This document shows positions 8,473 through 17,405 of a DNA stretch of 64,000 nt, one piece after another. The position numbers were made by a program, and so were the translations under genes. The notes beneath the pieces are model-generated. The model was not told the DNA's origin, made no database searches, and was given only the letters and a program-made list of their open reading frames with translations. Position 1 is the stretch's first letter. Each line of letters opens with the position of its first letter. This DNA comes from an uncultured Trueperaceae bacterium. GTDB taxonomy: Bacteria > Deinococcota > Deinococci > Deinococcales > Trueperaceae. Where the stretch lies: the NCBI GenBank assembly GCA_937873495.1, contig CALMXZ010000007.1:43501-107500 (forward strand), given 5' to 3'.

Positions 8473-11028
8473 TCAAAGGTGGGGCAACCAGGTGGCCGGG
8501 GTCTCGAGCAACGCCTCCGCCAGCGCCTTCGGCAGCCCTGCCCCCTGCTCCCGCAGCTCGGCCAGCACGTCCGCCTGCGGCGCATGCGCGCCACCTGCGG
8601 CGGCGACCAACGGAGAGCCGAGCAGCGCGGAGTAGTAGCGCGCCTTCGGTCGCTCGACGACCTCGACCGCGCCCTCCAGCAACCCGGCGGCGGCGAGGCG
8701 CGCCCGGGCGGCCAACGCCGCCTCCACGACGCGGCCGGCCGACGCGCCGGAAGCGAGGAGGCCGACGCGCATGGTGGCGACGTCGCGCACGAGGCGTTGG
8801 TGGGCGCTCGGCAGCGCCTCGGGGCCGAGGCGCGCGAGCTGGGCGAGGGCGACCTCCGCGTCCGGCGTCCAGCTGGCGAGTTCGAGCCGCAGCCACGGCG
8901 CCACGTCCATGAGGCGGCTCTGCTCCAGCTCCTCGATCGCCCGCTCGGCCGCTCCGACGGCAGCGGGGTCGAGGCGCGCGCGTGCCACCAGCCGCTGGGC
9001 CTCCAACGCCTTGCGCTTGCGCTCGTCGCCCACCTGCTCGGCCAGGTGGCCGGCCGCCTCCAGCTCCTCCAAGGCGCGCCCGAGGTCGCCGCAGAGCCGC
9101 ACGATCTCGCCCCGCTGCTCTGCCACGCGCATGGCGACGCGCAGGTCGCCGAGTTCGGCCGCCAGTGCCTCCACCTCGAGCGTCGTGTTCCAGGCCGGCC
9201 CCAGCTGCCCCTGCCGGGCGTACACGACCGCCAGGTTGACGAGCATCTCGGCCTCGCGGCGGGCAGCCGACGTGCGGCGCGCCAACCCGATGCCCTCCCG
9301 GAAGTGCTGGACCGCGCGCCGGTAGTCGCCGAGCCGCTCGGCGCTGGCGGCGAGGTTGTTGAGGGTGGCGCTCACGTCGAGGTGGTTGGCGCTGCGCCTG
9401 GCGAGGGTCAGGGCGGCGTCGAAGTGGTGGTACGCCTCCTCCAGCCGCCCGCGCATGGCGTTGATGCTGCCCAGGTTGTTGTGCGCCCGGTAGCTCTCCA
9501 CGCCGTCGGCCCCGAGGTTGGCAGCGAAGGTGGCGGCCGCGCCGTCCAGGTCGCCGGCGTAGAAGTGCGCGGCCCCGACGGCGTTGCGCGCCCGCGCCAC
9601 CAGGTCGGCGTCGCGTACGCGCAGCGCGATCTCGAGAGCCTTCAACGCCGATTCGAGCGCCTCACCCACCTTGCCGCGCGTCAGCAGGAAGCGCGCGCGC
9701 CTCACGCAGCCCTCGGCCAGCGCCTTGTCGCTCTGCAGCTCCCACGCGAGCCGCTCGGCCTCGGTGAGGAGCGCTTCCTGGAGGGCGAAGTCGGCGCGCT
9801 GCGCGGCGACGCCCTCGAGCGCGAAGCACGCCTCGAGCCTGAGCCGCGGCTCGTCCTGCGCTGCCCAGAGGGCCAGGTAGAGCAGGTCGGTGGCGGGCGC
9901 CAACTGGCTGCGCTCCAGCGCGGCTCCCGCCGCAGCGAGCGCCCTGCGCGCCGCCTCGGACGGCTCCCCGGCGGCCAGGAGCTGCCGCGCCAACGCGCCC
10001 TGGTCCGCGTTGGCGTCGGCGCGCATGGTGGCCGCGATGCGCTCATGGAGCAGCCGCTTGAGAGGCGCCGACAGGCCCGCGAGCGCAGCGTGCCGTTGCT
10101 CGGCGCTCAGCTCGAGTTGTTCACTCATGACGCCGCGCTCCGCCAAGCGCGCGAGGTCGGCGGCGAGCTCGAACGCGGGGCGCTCGAGGACGGCTGCCAG
10201 CCCGTCCACGCGCAGCCCGCCGCGCGCCACCGCGAGCGCCTGCACGATGCGGCGCTCCTCCTCCGTCAGCGCCGCCAGCACGGCGCGCGGGGCGACGGGC
10301 TCCTTGCGCTCGATGCGCCCGGCCAACGCCCTGGTCTCGGCGGCCGGCTCCCCGGCCAGGTCAGCGGCCAGCCGGGCCACGAACTCGCGGTAGCCGGCCA
10401 GCGCGTCGTCCGGCTCCCCCGCCAGGTAGGCGAGGCGCATGGCGGCGCGCTGCAGCTCGTCGTCGTACGGGTCGAGCGCCGCGGCCCTCTGGACGAGGAG
10501 CATGGCCGAGCGCAGCTCGCCGAGCGCTTCGAGCTCGGCGGCGCGGCCGGCGAACGCGCTCCTGGCGCGCGCGGCGTACCGGGCGCGCTCGCGCGCCAAC
10601 CAGTCCTGGTACTCGCCGGGGAGCCGCTCGTCCAAGCCGGCGAGGAGCTCCGTTCCCTCGAGTCCGTCTGCCAGGCCCGGCAGTTCGGCGTCGGAAGCTT
10701 CCAGGAGCGCGGCCACGTCCGATGCGGCGTCGACGCCGACCTGCTGCGCGCCGTCGTCCAGCCACTCGTCCGCTCCCGGCAGCGAGCGCAACGTGTAAAG
10801 GGCCTGGCGGACGTTGGCCAGGCGTCCAGGACCCCAGAGCACGAGCGCCAGCTCGTCTCGCGGCACCGGCCTGCCCGCGACCACGAGGTAGGCGAGCAGC
10901 GCGAGCGCCTTGTAGGACGGTGGCACGACCGGCTCGCCCCTATGCGAGAAGCGCGGCGGCCCCCACAGGCGTGCGTCCAGCGTCGGACTGCCCCGCACGC
11001 TGGCCCTGCCGGAGGGGCCGTCCGTCAA
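8473..11028 (-). CDS. BTAD-domain transcriptional regulator with C-terminal TPR array
   Basis: 851 residues. The first ~90 residues resemble the winged-helix part of SARP/BTAD regulators ([28 protein letters not shown] ... RQALYTLR). Residues ~95-245 form the bacterial transcriptional activation domain with its characteristic [11 protein letters not shown] and [15 protein letters not shown]. The remaining ~600 residues are Ala/Leu/Arg-rich helical repeats of TPR type (for example [23 protein letters not shown]). There is no Walker A, so this is not an NTPase type. The start is TTG, overlapping the tdk stop as TTGA, with GAGG at good spacing. It is therefore translationally coupled to tdk. Target genes are unknown. 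Confidence 0.85.
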   Translation of the reverse strand: MTDGPSGRASVRGSPTLDARLWGPPRFSHRGEPVVPPSYKALALLAYLVVAGRPVPRDELALVLWGPGRLANVRQALYTLRSLPGADEWLDDGAQQVGVDAASDVAALLEASDAELPGLADGLEGTELLAGLDERLPGEYQDWLARERARYAARARSAFAGRAAELEALGELRSAMLLVQRAAALDPYDDELQRAAMRLAYLAGEPDDALAGYREFVARLAADLAGEPAAETRALAGRIERKEPVAPRAVLAALTEEERRIVQALAVARGGLRVDGLAAVLERPAFELAADLARLAERGVMSEQLELSAEQRHAALAGLSAPLKRLLHERIAATMRADANADQGALARQLLAAGEPSEAARRALAAAGAALERSQLAPATDLLYLALWAAQDEPRLRLEACFALEGVAAQRADFALQEALLTEAERLAWELQSDKALAEGCVRRARFLLTRGKVGEALESALKALEIALRVRDADLVARARNAVGAAHFYAGDLDGAAATFAANLGADGVESYRAHNNLGSINAMRGRLEEAYHHFDAALTLARRSANHLDVSATLNNLAASAERLGDYRRAVQHFREGIGLARRTSAARREAEMLVNLAVVYARQGQLGPAWNTTLEVEALAAELGDLRVAMRVAEQRGEIVRLCGDLGRALEELEAAGHLAEQVGDERKRKALEAQRLVARARLDPAAVGAAERAIEELEQSRLMDVAPWLRLELASWTPDAEVALAQLARLGPEALPSAHQRLVRDVATMRVGLLASGASAGRVVEAALAARARLAAAGLLEGAVEVVERPKARYYSALLGSPLVAAAGGAHAPQADVLAELREQGAGLPKALAEALLETPATWLPHL

Positions 11029-11663
11029 CCGACGACCTCGCCGGCCGCTACCTCGAAGAGCGGCGTCTCGCGCGCACCCCTGAGGATGACGTGGCAGGCG
11101 CGGCAGCGAGGCTCGTAGCTCTCGGCCGCGCCGACGAGCACGGTCGGGTCGTCGTAGTGGGCGGGTTTGCCGCGGATGAGGCGCTGCGTCCTTGTGGCGG
11201 CGAGGCCGCAGCGGCAGATGGCCGTGAGCTTCTCGACGACCTCCGCCCGGGCGATGAGCTCTGGCATCGGACCGAACGGCTCGCCGCGGAAATCGAGGTC
11301 GAGCCCCGCCACGATGACACGCGTGCCGCCGTCCGCCAGGCGCTGCACGGCGCTTACCACCCCGGCATCGAGGAACTGCGCCTCGTCGATCGCGACGACC
11401 TGCGTATCGGGCTCGAGGCGGGCGAGCAGCTCGGTGGAGCCGGAGACGAGTTCGGCCTCCAGGGTGCGACCCGCGTGGGAGGCGACGGCCAGCTTGGCGT
11501 ACCGGTCGTCGATGGCGTGCTTGAAGACCTGGACGCGCTGTTTGGCGATGACGGCGCGGGTGACGCGGCGGATGAGCTCTTCGCTCTTGCCGGAGAACAT
11601 GGGGCCGGCGATCACTTCTACCCAGCCGCTCGAGAAGGCGTGTCCCAACTGCATGGCGCTCAT
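11025..11663 (-). CDS. tdk: Thymidine kinase (type II, zinc-binding)
   Basis: 212 residues from the ATG at 11663; a second ATG at 11654 is possible. It phosphorylates thymidine with ATP in the salvage pathway. Walker A is GPMFSGKS (20-27), the Walker B-like motif is DEAQF (93-97) and the lasso-domain zinc cysteines are C150, C152, C187 and C190. The first pair reads C-R-C-G, one residue shorter than the usual C-x-x-C-G; the bases confirm this, so either the knuckle is tighter or one ligand differs. The stop codon overlaps the TTG start of the downstream BTAD regulator. It is divergent from hslV. Confidence 0.93.
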   Translation of the reverse strand: MSAMQLGHAFSSGWVEVIAGPMFSGKSEELIRRVTRAVIAKQRVQVFKHAIDDRYAKLAVASHAGRTLEAELVSGSTELLARLEPDTQVVAIDEAQFLDAGVVSAVQRLADGGTRVIVAGLDLDFRGEPFGPMPELIARAEVVEKLTAICRCGLAATRTQRLIRGKPAHYDDPTVLVGAAESYEPRCRACHVILRGARETPLFEVAAGEVVG

Positions 11664-11804
11664 GGTATCGCCACGGCCAACGGGGCGGGCGGCCCCCGGC
11701 ATGGCGGCTGGCGCACCGGCACGCCCCGGTCGGCGGTGCGAGCGGCCCCGCCTTGGCCGGCGGCGCAAGGTAGCCCCGGCTTCTGGCGCGGCCTACGCCG
11801 GTGC

Positions 11805-11810
11805 TAGGCT
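11805..11810 (+). promoter_or_regulatory. Leaderless -10 box of hslV
   Basis: TAGGCT, then 6 nt, then the GTG start at 11817. The spacing places the transcription start at the start codon. No ribosome site is visible. Confidence 0.6.
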
Positions 11811-11816
11811 CGGCTG

Positions 11817-12440
11817 GTGAACCGCATGCACGGCACCACCATCGTCGCCGTCCACAAGGACGGCGTGACCGCGATCGCAGGCGACGGCCAGGTGACCATG
11901 GGCGAGACCATCGTCAAGCGTGGGGCGGTGAAGGTCAGGCCGCTGGCGGACGGGGCCGTGCTGGCCGGCTTCGCCGGGACGGTGAGCGATGCCTTCACCC
12001 TGTTGGAGAAGTTCGAGGGCTACCTCGAGAGCGCCAAGGGGAACCTGGTCAGGGCCGCCGTCGAGACCGTGAAGGAATGGCGCACTGACCGCGCCCTGCG
12101 CAACCTGGAGGCGCTCCTCATCGTGGCGGACTCCGAGCAGATCCTCACGCTCTCCGGCGTGGGCGACGTGATCGCGCCGGACGAACCCGTGGCGGCCGTC
12201 GGCTCGGGCGGTCCGTACGCCCAGGCCGCGGCCACTGCCCTTATGCGCCATAGCGACATGAGCGCGGCCGAGATCGCCAGGACGGCCCTGCTGATCGCCG
12301 CCGAGATCGACATCTATACGAGCGGCAACGCCACCGTTCTCACGGTCGGCGACGACGAGCCCGCGGCGGACGCGGACGGCTCGGTCACGACCGATCCGGT
12401 GGTGCCCGGCGCCGCCGCGTCCGACGACGCGTCCGGCTGA
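11817..12440 (+). CDS. hslV: ATP-dependent protease HslV (ClpQ) peptidase subunit
   Basis: 207 residues. Proteasome-beta-like N-terminal threonine hydrolase: after removal of the propeptide MNRMHG the nucleophile would be Thr7 of TTIVAVHKDG. Conserved segments GDGQVTMG, VRPLADGAVLAGFAGTVSDAF and VGSGGPYAQAAA are present. It forms a dodecamer that works with the HslU unfoldase in the cytoplasm. The GTG at 11817 is chosen because a TAGGCT box lies 6 nt upstream and because family members carry about six residues before the Thr. The last ~30 residues are an acidic, Ala/Asp-rich tail beyond the usual ~175-180-residue length. hslU is not adjacent; it lies 7.5 kb downstream. Confidence 0.95.
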   Translation: MNRMHGTTIVAVHKDGVTAIAGDGQVTMGETIVKRGAVKVRPLADGAVLAGFAGTVSDAFTLLEKFEGYLESAKGNLVRAAVETVKEWRTDRALRNLEALLIVADSEQILTLSGVGDVIAPDEPVAAVGSGGPYAQAAATALMRHSDMSAAEIARTALLIAAEIDIYTSGNATVLTVGDDEPAADADGSVTTDPVVPGAAASDDASG

Positions 12441-12482
12441 GGCGCCGGCGGCCCAGCGGCGCGGCACGGACGCCGCCGAGAG

Positions 12483-14159
12483 TCATGGGGTCACGACCAA
12501 CCGCGTGGCGAACGACCCGGTGGCGGGCACCGCCAACGAGTACGCCCCGCCTACCTCGGACAGCGCCGTGATGGTCCAGGTGATCGTCGCGCTGCCTGGG
12601 TACGGCGTTACCGGGGTCAGCCGCAGCACGCGCTGGTCGTCCTCGAAAGCGGCCGTCATCGGCACGGCGACGTTACCGCCCGCCGTACCGCGAACGACGG
12701 CGTAGGCCAGGGTGGCCGGCTCCATGCGCTCGCTGAACGTGAAGACGATGGCGGTGGTGTAACCAACGTTGAAGGCGCCGGAACGCGGCGTCACGCTCAC
12801 CAGGCGGGGGTAGAGGTTGCCGGTGACGTACTCCGACGTCCACGGCACCACCAGGGCGTTGCCGGCGACGTCCTTGGCCGAGGTGGCCACCACGAGCTGG
12901 TAGGTCGTGTACTGCTGCAGCCCGCTGCCGACGGTGCACTGCATGGTGGACGGGGTGAGCCAGGTCCAGGAGCAGGCCAGGCCGGGCGAACTGCCGAAGG
13001 CGCCCTGGGTCGCCTCCTGGTCCATCGCTTCGCTGAACTCGATCGCGACGGTGAGCCTGTTCGCGACCGCGTCCAACTCGTACGTGGCCTTGACGAACGT
13101 CGGAGCCTCGAGGTCAGGCTCGGAGGCGAGCTGGAACTGGACGCGCGTGCCGGTGGCGAGGGAGTTGCCGGCGAGGTCGGCGCCGTCGACCGTCACTCGG
13201 TAGGCGTGCCCCGCCTGGAACGCGGTCGGCGTCTCCCAACGGGCCGCCGTGCCGTCCGCGCTCATGGTCGGCGCCCCCGCGAGCGTCGTGGTCGTGGCCG
13301 GGCAGTCTCCCGCGAACGCCACGCTCTCCACCTCGCAGTAGTCGGCCGCGAGGCTGAGTGCGTCCATCGGCTCGGAGAACACGAAGCGCAGGAACGGGAC
13401 CGCCCCGAGGTCGACGGAGCCGGCGGCCGGGGTGCTCGAGGCGATCGTCGGCGGCGCCATGTCCATGGGGGTGACGTCGCCCGCGTACGCCTCGGACAGG
13501 TTGCCGCTCGTGTCGAGCGCCTGCAGCCGGTAGTAGACGGCGGCGCCGTTGGCGAGCCCATCCACCGTCCAGGTGTGGCCGGCGACGGGGACGAACACGC
13601 CGCCGGTCGGGGCGGTCGGGTCGGCGCCCCACTGGAGCTGGTAACCGGCCAGGTCGGCCTCGGCACCGAGCTCCCAGTCGAGGCGGAAGCCGCCGTCCAT
13701 GGCCGTGGCGACCACGCCCGTTGGCGTCGCGGGCGGAACGTCGTCGGTGACCACCAGCGCGGTCGAGAAGGTGAGGGTCGTGGCGCCCTCCAACGGCCTG
13801 CCATCGCGGTCGGTGGCCGCGATGCTCAGCTTCACAACTTCGCCTGCGGGCCAGAGCTCCGCCGGCGCCAGCACCGCCACGTTCGGCTCCGGCCAGCCGA
13901 CGTCGGCCAGCTCGACGTCCGGCGTCACCTCGACCTGAAGCGACGCCGGGAGGATCTCCTTCGAGAAGGTCAGGGTGACCTCGGCGTCGCGCGATACCCC
14001 CGACGTGCCGTTCGAGGGACTCGTCGACACCAGCGCGGGGCGCGACCCAGGCCCGACGGGCGCGTTGGCACAGGCGGCGAGGACCGCGGCTAGTACGGCG
14101 GCGAGGATGGCGGCGAAGACGCCGACCAGGCGGCGGCGGGGTGACGTTAGGGTCTGCAT
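12483..14159 (-). CDS. Lipoprotein with SbsA-type Ig-like and fibronectin III-like domains
   Basis: 558 residues from the ATG at 14159 (GGAGG 5 nt upstream). The signal peptide ends in lipobox VLAAC. It contains three or four bacterial Ig-like (Big_5/SbsA) domains recognised by the recurring pattern STSPSNGTSGVSRDAEVTLTF, then SSTPAAGSVDLG and VTPRSGAFNVGYTTAIVFTF with SE(R/P)MD/E. One fibronectin III-like domain lies near residues 170-260 (FRLDWELGAEADLAGYQLQW). Such proteins are cell-surface anchored and structural or adhesive; no enzyme domain is visible. It is divergent from the AfsR-like regulator with 166 bp between starts, so the regulator may control it (inference). Confidence 0.85.
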   Translation of the reverse strand: MQTLTSPRRRLVGVFAAILAAVLAAVLAACANAPVGPGSRPALVSTSPSNGTSGVSRDAEVTLTFSKEILPASLQVEVTPDVELADVGWPEPNVAVLAPAELWPAGEVVKLSIAATDRDGRPLEGATTLTFSTALVVTDDVPPATPTGVVATAMDGGFRLDWELGAEADLAGYQLQWGADPTAPTGGVFVPVAGHTWTVDGLANGAAVYYRLQALDTSGNLSEAYAGDVTPMDMAPPTIASSTPAAGSVDLGAVPFLRFVFSEPMDALSLAADYCEVESVAFAGDCPATTTTLAGAPTMSADGTAARWETPTAFQAGHAYRVTVDGADLAGNSLATGTRVQFQLASEPDLEAPTFVKATYELDAVANRLTVAIEFSEAMDQEATQGAFGSSPGLACSWTWLTPSTMQCTVGSGLQQYTTYQLVVATSAKDVAGNALVVPWTSEYVTGNLYPRLVSVTPRSGAFNVGYTTAIVFTFSERMEPATLAYAVVRGTAGGNVAVPMTAAFEDDQRVLRLTPVTPYPGSATITWTITALSEVGGAYSLAVPATGSFATRLVVTP

Positions 14160-14325
14160 GTGCTCCTCCAACACCAAGAGCTTGCACCAAGACTGCCACA
14201 GCACCGCCACAACCCTGGGCGCGCGGCCCGCCTGGCGGCCGGTGTGCCGCCTCGCCCCGATGCAAACGGCGTCACACGGCGGACCGGCCGCCGAACCGTA
14301 CACTTACGCCCACAGGAGTCGAGGC

Positions 14326-17300
14326 ATGGTGAGGCTGACTACGCTCGGGGGGCTGACGTTACACCCCGGGTCCTTCACGCAACCGAAGCCGCTGATGATG
14401 CTCGCCTACCTCGCCCTGGAGGGCCGGAAGCCGCGCCGGCACCTGGCCGAGCTGCTCTGGCCCGATGGCAACGGCCTGAAGAGCCTCTCGATGGCCGTCA
14501 CGCGCCTGCACCAGGCGGACCAACTCACCTGCGCCACCGACGCGAAGCTGGTATGGACCGAGCTCGAGTGCGACGCCACGAGCCTGCTGGCCGCGCTCGA
14601 GGCCGGCGACCTGCCCACGGCGTCCGAGCTGTACGGCGGCGCGTTCCTCGAAGGCGTCACGTTGCAAGGGGCGAGCGTCGAGCTGGAGGAATGGGTGCTG
14701 GAGACGCGCGAGCGGCTGGCGGAGGCCTTCCGCGGGCTCCTCGTGCGCCACGCGGAGGAAGAGCTGAGCGCCGGCAGGCCGGAACGCGCTGCGGAGGCGG
14801 CGGCGCGCGCCTACCGGCTGCCGGGGGCCGCGCCGGCCAGCCCTGAGGACTTGCAGCGGCTGCGCCGCCTCCTGGAGTTGACGCATCACGAGTTGGCCGG
14901 CGCCGTCCTCGCGGAGCTTCGCGAGCTGGGCGTCGAGCCGGACGACGCCGCGGCCACGCCGCTCGCGCGGCTGGCACGCGGGCTGTTCGCGACCCCGTTC
15001 GTCGGCCGCGAGACGGAACTCGCGACCATCGCGAGCCTGCTCGAGAGGCACGAGACGCGGGTCGTCACACTGCTCGGCCCCGGCGGCAGCGGCAAGACCC
15101 GCCTGGCCGTGCAGGCCGCGCTGGAGGCCGAAGCGCGGGGGGGCTTCGCCGGCGCCGTGCACATCGCGCTGCTCGACGACGTCGACCGGCCGGACCTGCT
15201 GCCGGCCAGGCTGGCCCAGGCGCTCGGCCTGCAGGCGCCGCCGAGCGACGACCCGTGGCCGCAGCTGGTCGGGGCCGTCGGCGATCGCCGCCTCCTGCTC
15301 GTGCTCGACAACATGGAGCAACTGCGCGGGGCGGCGAACGACCTCGGCCGCCTCGTCGCGGCGGCGCCAGGGCTCACGCTGCTGCTCACGAGCCGCGAGC
15401 TCCTTGGGCTGCCCGGTGAGCAGGCGCTGGTCGTCGACGGCCTGGGCGTCCCTGCTGCCGGCACCGCCTGGAGCGAGGCGCTACGCTACCCCGCCGTGCG
15501 GCTCCTGAACGACCTCGCCATGGCCACCAAGGCCAACCGCGAGCTCGGCTCACAGGCCGCCGGGGTGGTGCGCGTCTGTCAGGAGCTCGGCGGCCTACCG
15601 CTCGGCCTCGAGCTGGCCGCGGCCTGGCTGCGGGTCCTGCCGGCCGACGCGCTGGCGGAGCGCATCGCTCGCGACCCCGCGGTCCTCGCCGGCGAGCGCA
15701 GCGACCCGAAGGGCGAGCGCGGCACCGCCGACGCCGGCCACGCGAGCCTGCGAGCCGTGATCGACGCTTCGTGGAGCGTGCTTAGCGCCGCGGAGCAGGC
15801 GGCGCTCGCGCGGCTCGCCGTGTTCGTCGGCGGCTTCGCGGTCGAAGCGGCCGAGGCTGTCGCCAACGTGAGCCTGGACACCCTGAGCGCACTGCTCGAC
15901 AAGTCGTGGCTGCGCTCCCCGGCCGCCGGGCGCCTCGACCGCCATCAGCACGTCTACTCGTTCACCCGCGAGAAGCTGGTGCCGCTGACGGAGGCCGCCG
16001 CGCTCGAGGAGCGGCATGCGCGCTGGTTCGCCGACCTGGCCAAGCGCAGCGACGAGCGTCTGCGCGGCCCGGACCAGCTGGAGCACCTGCGGCTCCTCGA
16101 CACCGAGCACGCCAACCTCCGCCAGGCGCTCGCCCGCCTCGCCACGACGGACCCCGCGCGCGGCCTGGAGCTGGCGGCCGACCTCGGCACGTTCTGGTCG
16201 CTGCGCGGCCACGACGCCGAGGGGCTCGGCCAGCTACTGGCGCTCATCGGGGCCGCCGAGCAAGGTGACGGGCATGGCGCCACGCGCGGCGCGCCCGGCC
16301 CGCGGCGGCGCCCCGACGAGCGCCCACCGGAACCGGCCGTGCTCGTCAAGGCACGGATCCGCGCCGCGCAGCTGGCCGAGCGGCTCGGCCGCGACGGACC
16401 GGCCGGCTCCCTCTACGAGCGCGCCCTCGAGGGAGCGTTGGCGCTGGCCGACGCCAGGCTCGCGGCCGAGGCGCACCTCGGCATCGCCGTGTGCGTGCGG
16501 CAGAACCACGGCGACTACCCCGGGGCCATGCGGCACATGGAGGCCGCCCTCGAGCAGGCCCGCGCGGCCGGCTCGCCCCTGCTCGCCTCGGACGCGCTGC
16601 GCGTGATGGGCGACCTCGTCGCGAACTTAGGCGAGTACGAACGCGCCGTCTCCTACTTCGAAGAGGCCGCCGGACTGGCCGGCGAGGGCGGCGACGAGCT
16701 GAGCGAGGCGAAGGTGGAGCTGAGCCTCTCCTCCGTCCTCGTCTACATGCGCGAGGACGGCCGCGGGCGCTGGCTCGCCGAGCGCAGCCTGGCGACGTTC
16801 CGCAAGCTTGGCGACCGCCTCGGCGAGGCCTCCGCGCTCGCCAACCTGGGCACCCTCATCGACGAGCGCGGTGACGCGCACGAGTGCAAGCGCCTCTACC
16901 GCCAGAGCCTCGCCATCTTGCGGCAGTTGGGGGACCCGCGCACGACGGCGGGGCTGCTCAACAACCTCGGCAGCGTGTGCAACAGCCTCGGCGAGTACGA
17001 CGAGGCGCGCGAGCACCTCGAGGAGAGCCTGAACTGGCTGCGGCGCGCCAGCGACGCCGCGCTGACCACGCACGCCCTCTACCTGTACGGGCTCGTGCTG
17101 CTCAAGGTCGGCGACATGACGGCCTGCCGCCGCCGCCTCGACGAGTGCATCGAGCTGTGCCGGCGCCACGGCGAGGCCTGGTCGCTCATGCGGGCGCTCA
17201 CCGTGCTCGCCAGGTGGCACAGGGCGGTGGACGACCCCACCGCCGCCCTGGACTGCGCACGCGAGGCGCAGGCGTTGGCGGAGGCGGCGGGGGACGAGCG

Positions 17301-17385
17301 CACGAGCGCCAGGGCCAAGGAGTTCATCGCGGAGTTGCAGGCCGCGAACCCGGCTTGTGGCGCCCCTGTGGCGACCTCGGACTAG
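14326..17385 (+). CDS. AfsR-like regulator: BTAD, NTPase and TPR domains
   Basis: 1019 residues from the ATG at 14326 (AGGAG 7 nt upstream); the open frame extends further up but overlaps the divergent lipoprotein. A reduced winged-helix/BTAD region occupies residues 1-~210. The AAA/NB-ARC-like NTPase has FVGRETEL, Walker A GPGGSGKTRL (about 250), Walker B RRLLLVLDNME and the sensor LLLTSRELLG. C-terminal TPRs (~470-1010) end in LNNLGSVCNSLGEYDEAREHL. Such STAND regulators activate genes after ligand binding and ATP-driven assembly. The next gene (subtilisin-like lipoprotein) starts 20 bp after the stop, and the TAGCCT at 17383 could be its own -10 box. Confidence 0.9.
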   Translation: MVRLTTLGGLTLHPGSFTQPKPLMMLAYLALEGRKPRRHLAELLWPDGNGLKSLSMAVTRLHQADQLTCATDAKLVWTELECDATSLLAALEAGDLPTASELYGGAFLEGVTLQGASVELEEWVLETRERLAEAFRGLLVRHAEEELSAGRPERAAEAAARAYRLPGAAPASPEDLQRLRRLLELTHHELAGAVLAELRELGVEPDDAAATPLARLARGLFATPFVGRETELATIASLLERHETRVVTLLGPGGSGKTRLAVQAALEAEARGGFAGAVHIALLDDVDRPDLLPARLAQALGLQAPPSDDPWPQLVGAVGDRRLLLVLDNMEQLRGAANDLGRLVAAAPGLTLLLTSRELLGLPGEQALVVDGLGVPAAGTAWSEALRYPAVRLLNDLAMATKANRELGSQAAGVVRVCQELGGLPLGLELAAAWLRVLPADALAERIARDPAVLAGERSDPKGERGTADAGHASLRAVIDASWSVLSAAEQAALARLAVFVGGFAVEAAEAVANVSLDTLSALLDKSWLRSPAAGRLDRHQHVYSFTREKLVPLTEAAALEERHARWFADLAKRSDERLRGPDQLEHLRLLDTEHANLRQALARLATTDPARGLELAADLGTFWSLRGHDAEGLGQLLALIGAAEQGDGHGATRGAPGPRRRPDERPPEPAVLVKARIRAAQLAERLGRDGPAGSLYERALEGALALADARLAAEAHLGIAVCVRQNHGDYPGAMRHMEAALEQARAAGSPLLASDALRVMGDLVANLGEYERAVSYFEEAAGLAGEGGDELSEAKVELSLSSVLVYMREDGRGRWLAERSLATFRKLGDRLGEASALANLGTLIDERGDAHECKRLYRQSLAILRQLGDPRTTAGLLNNLGSVCNSLGEYDEAREHLEESLNWLRRASDAALTTHALYLYGLVLLKVGDMTACRRRLDECIELCRRHGEAWSLMRALTVLARWHRAVDDPTAALDCAREAQALAEAAGDERTSARAKEFIAELQAANPACGAPVATSD

Positions 17386-17405
17386 CCTCCTGTACGGGAG
17401 GCAAA

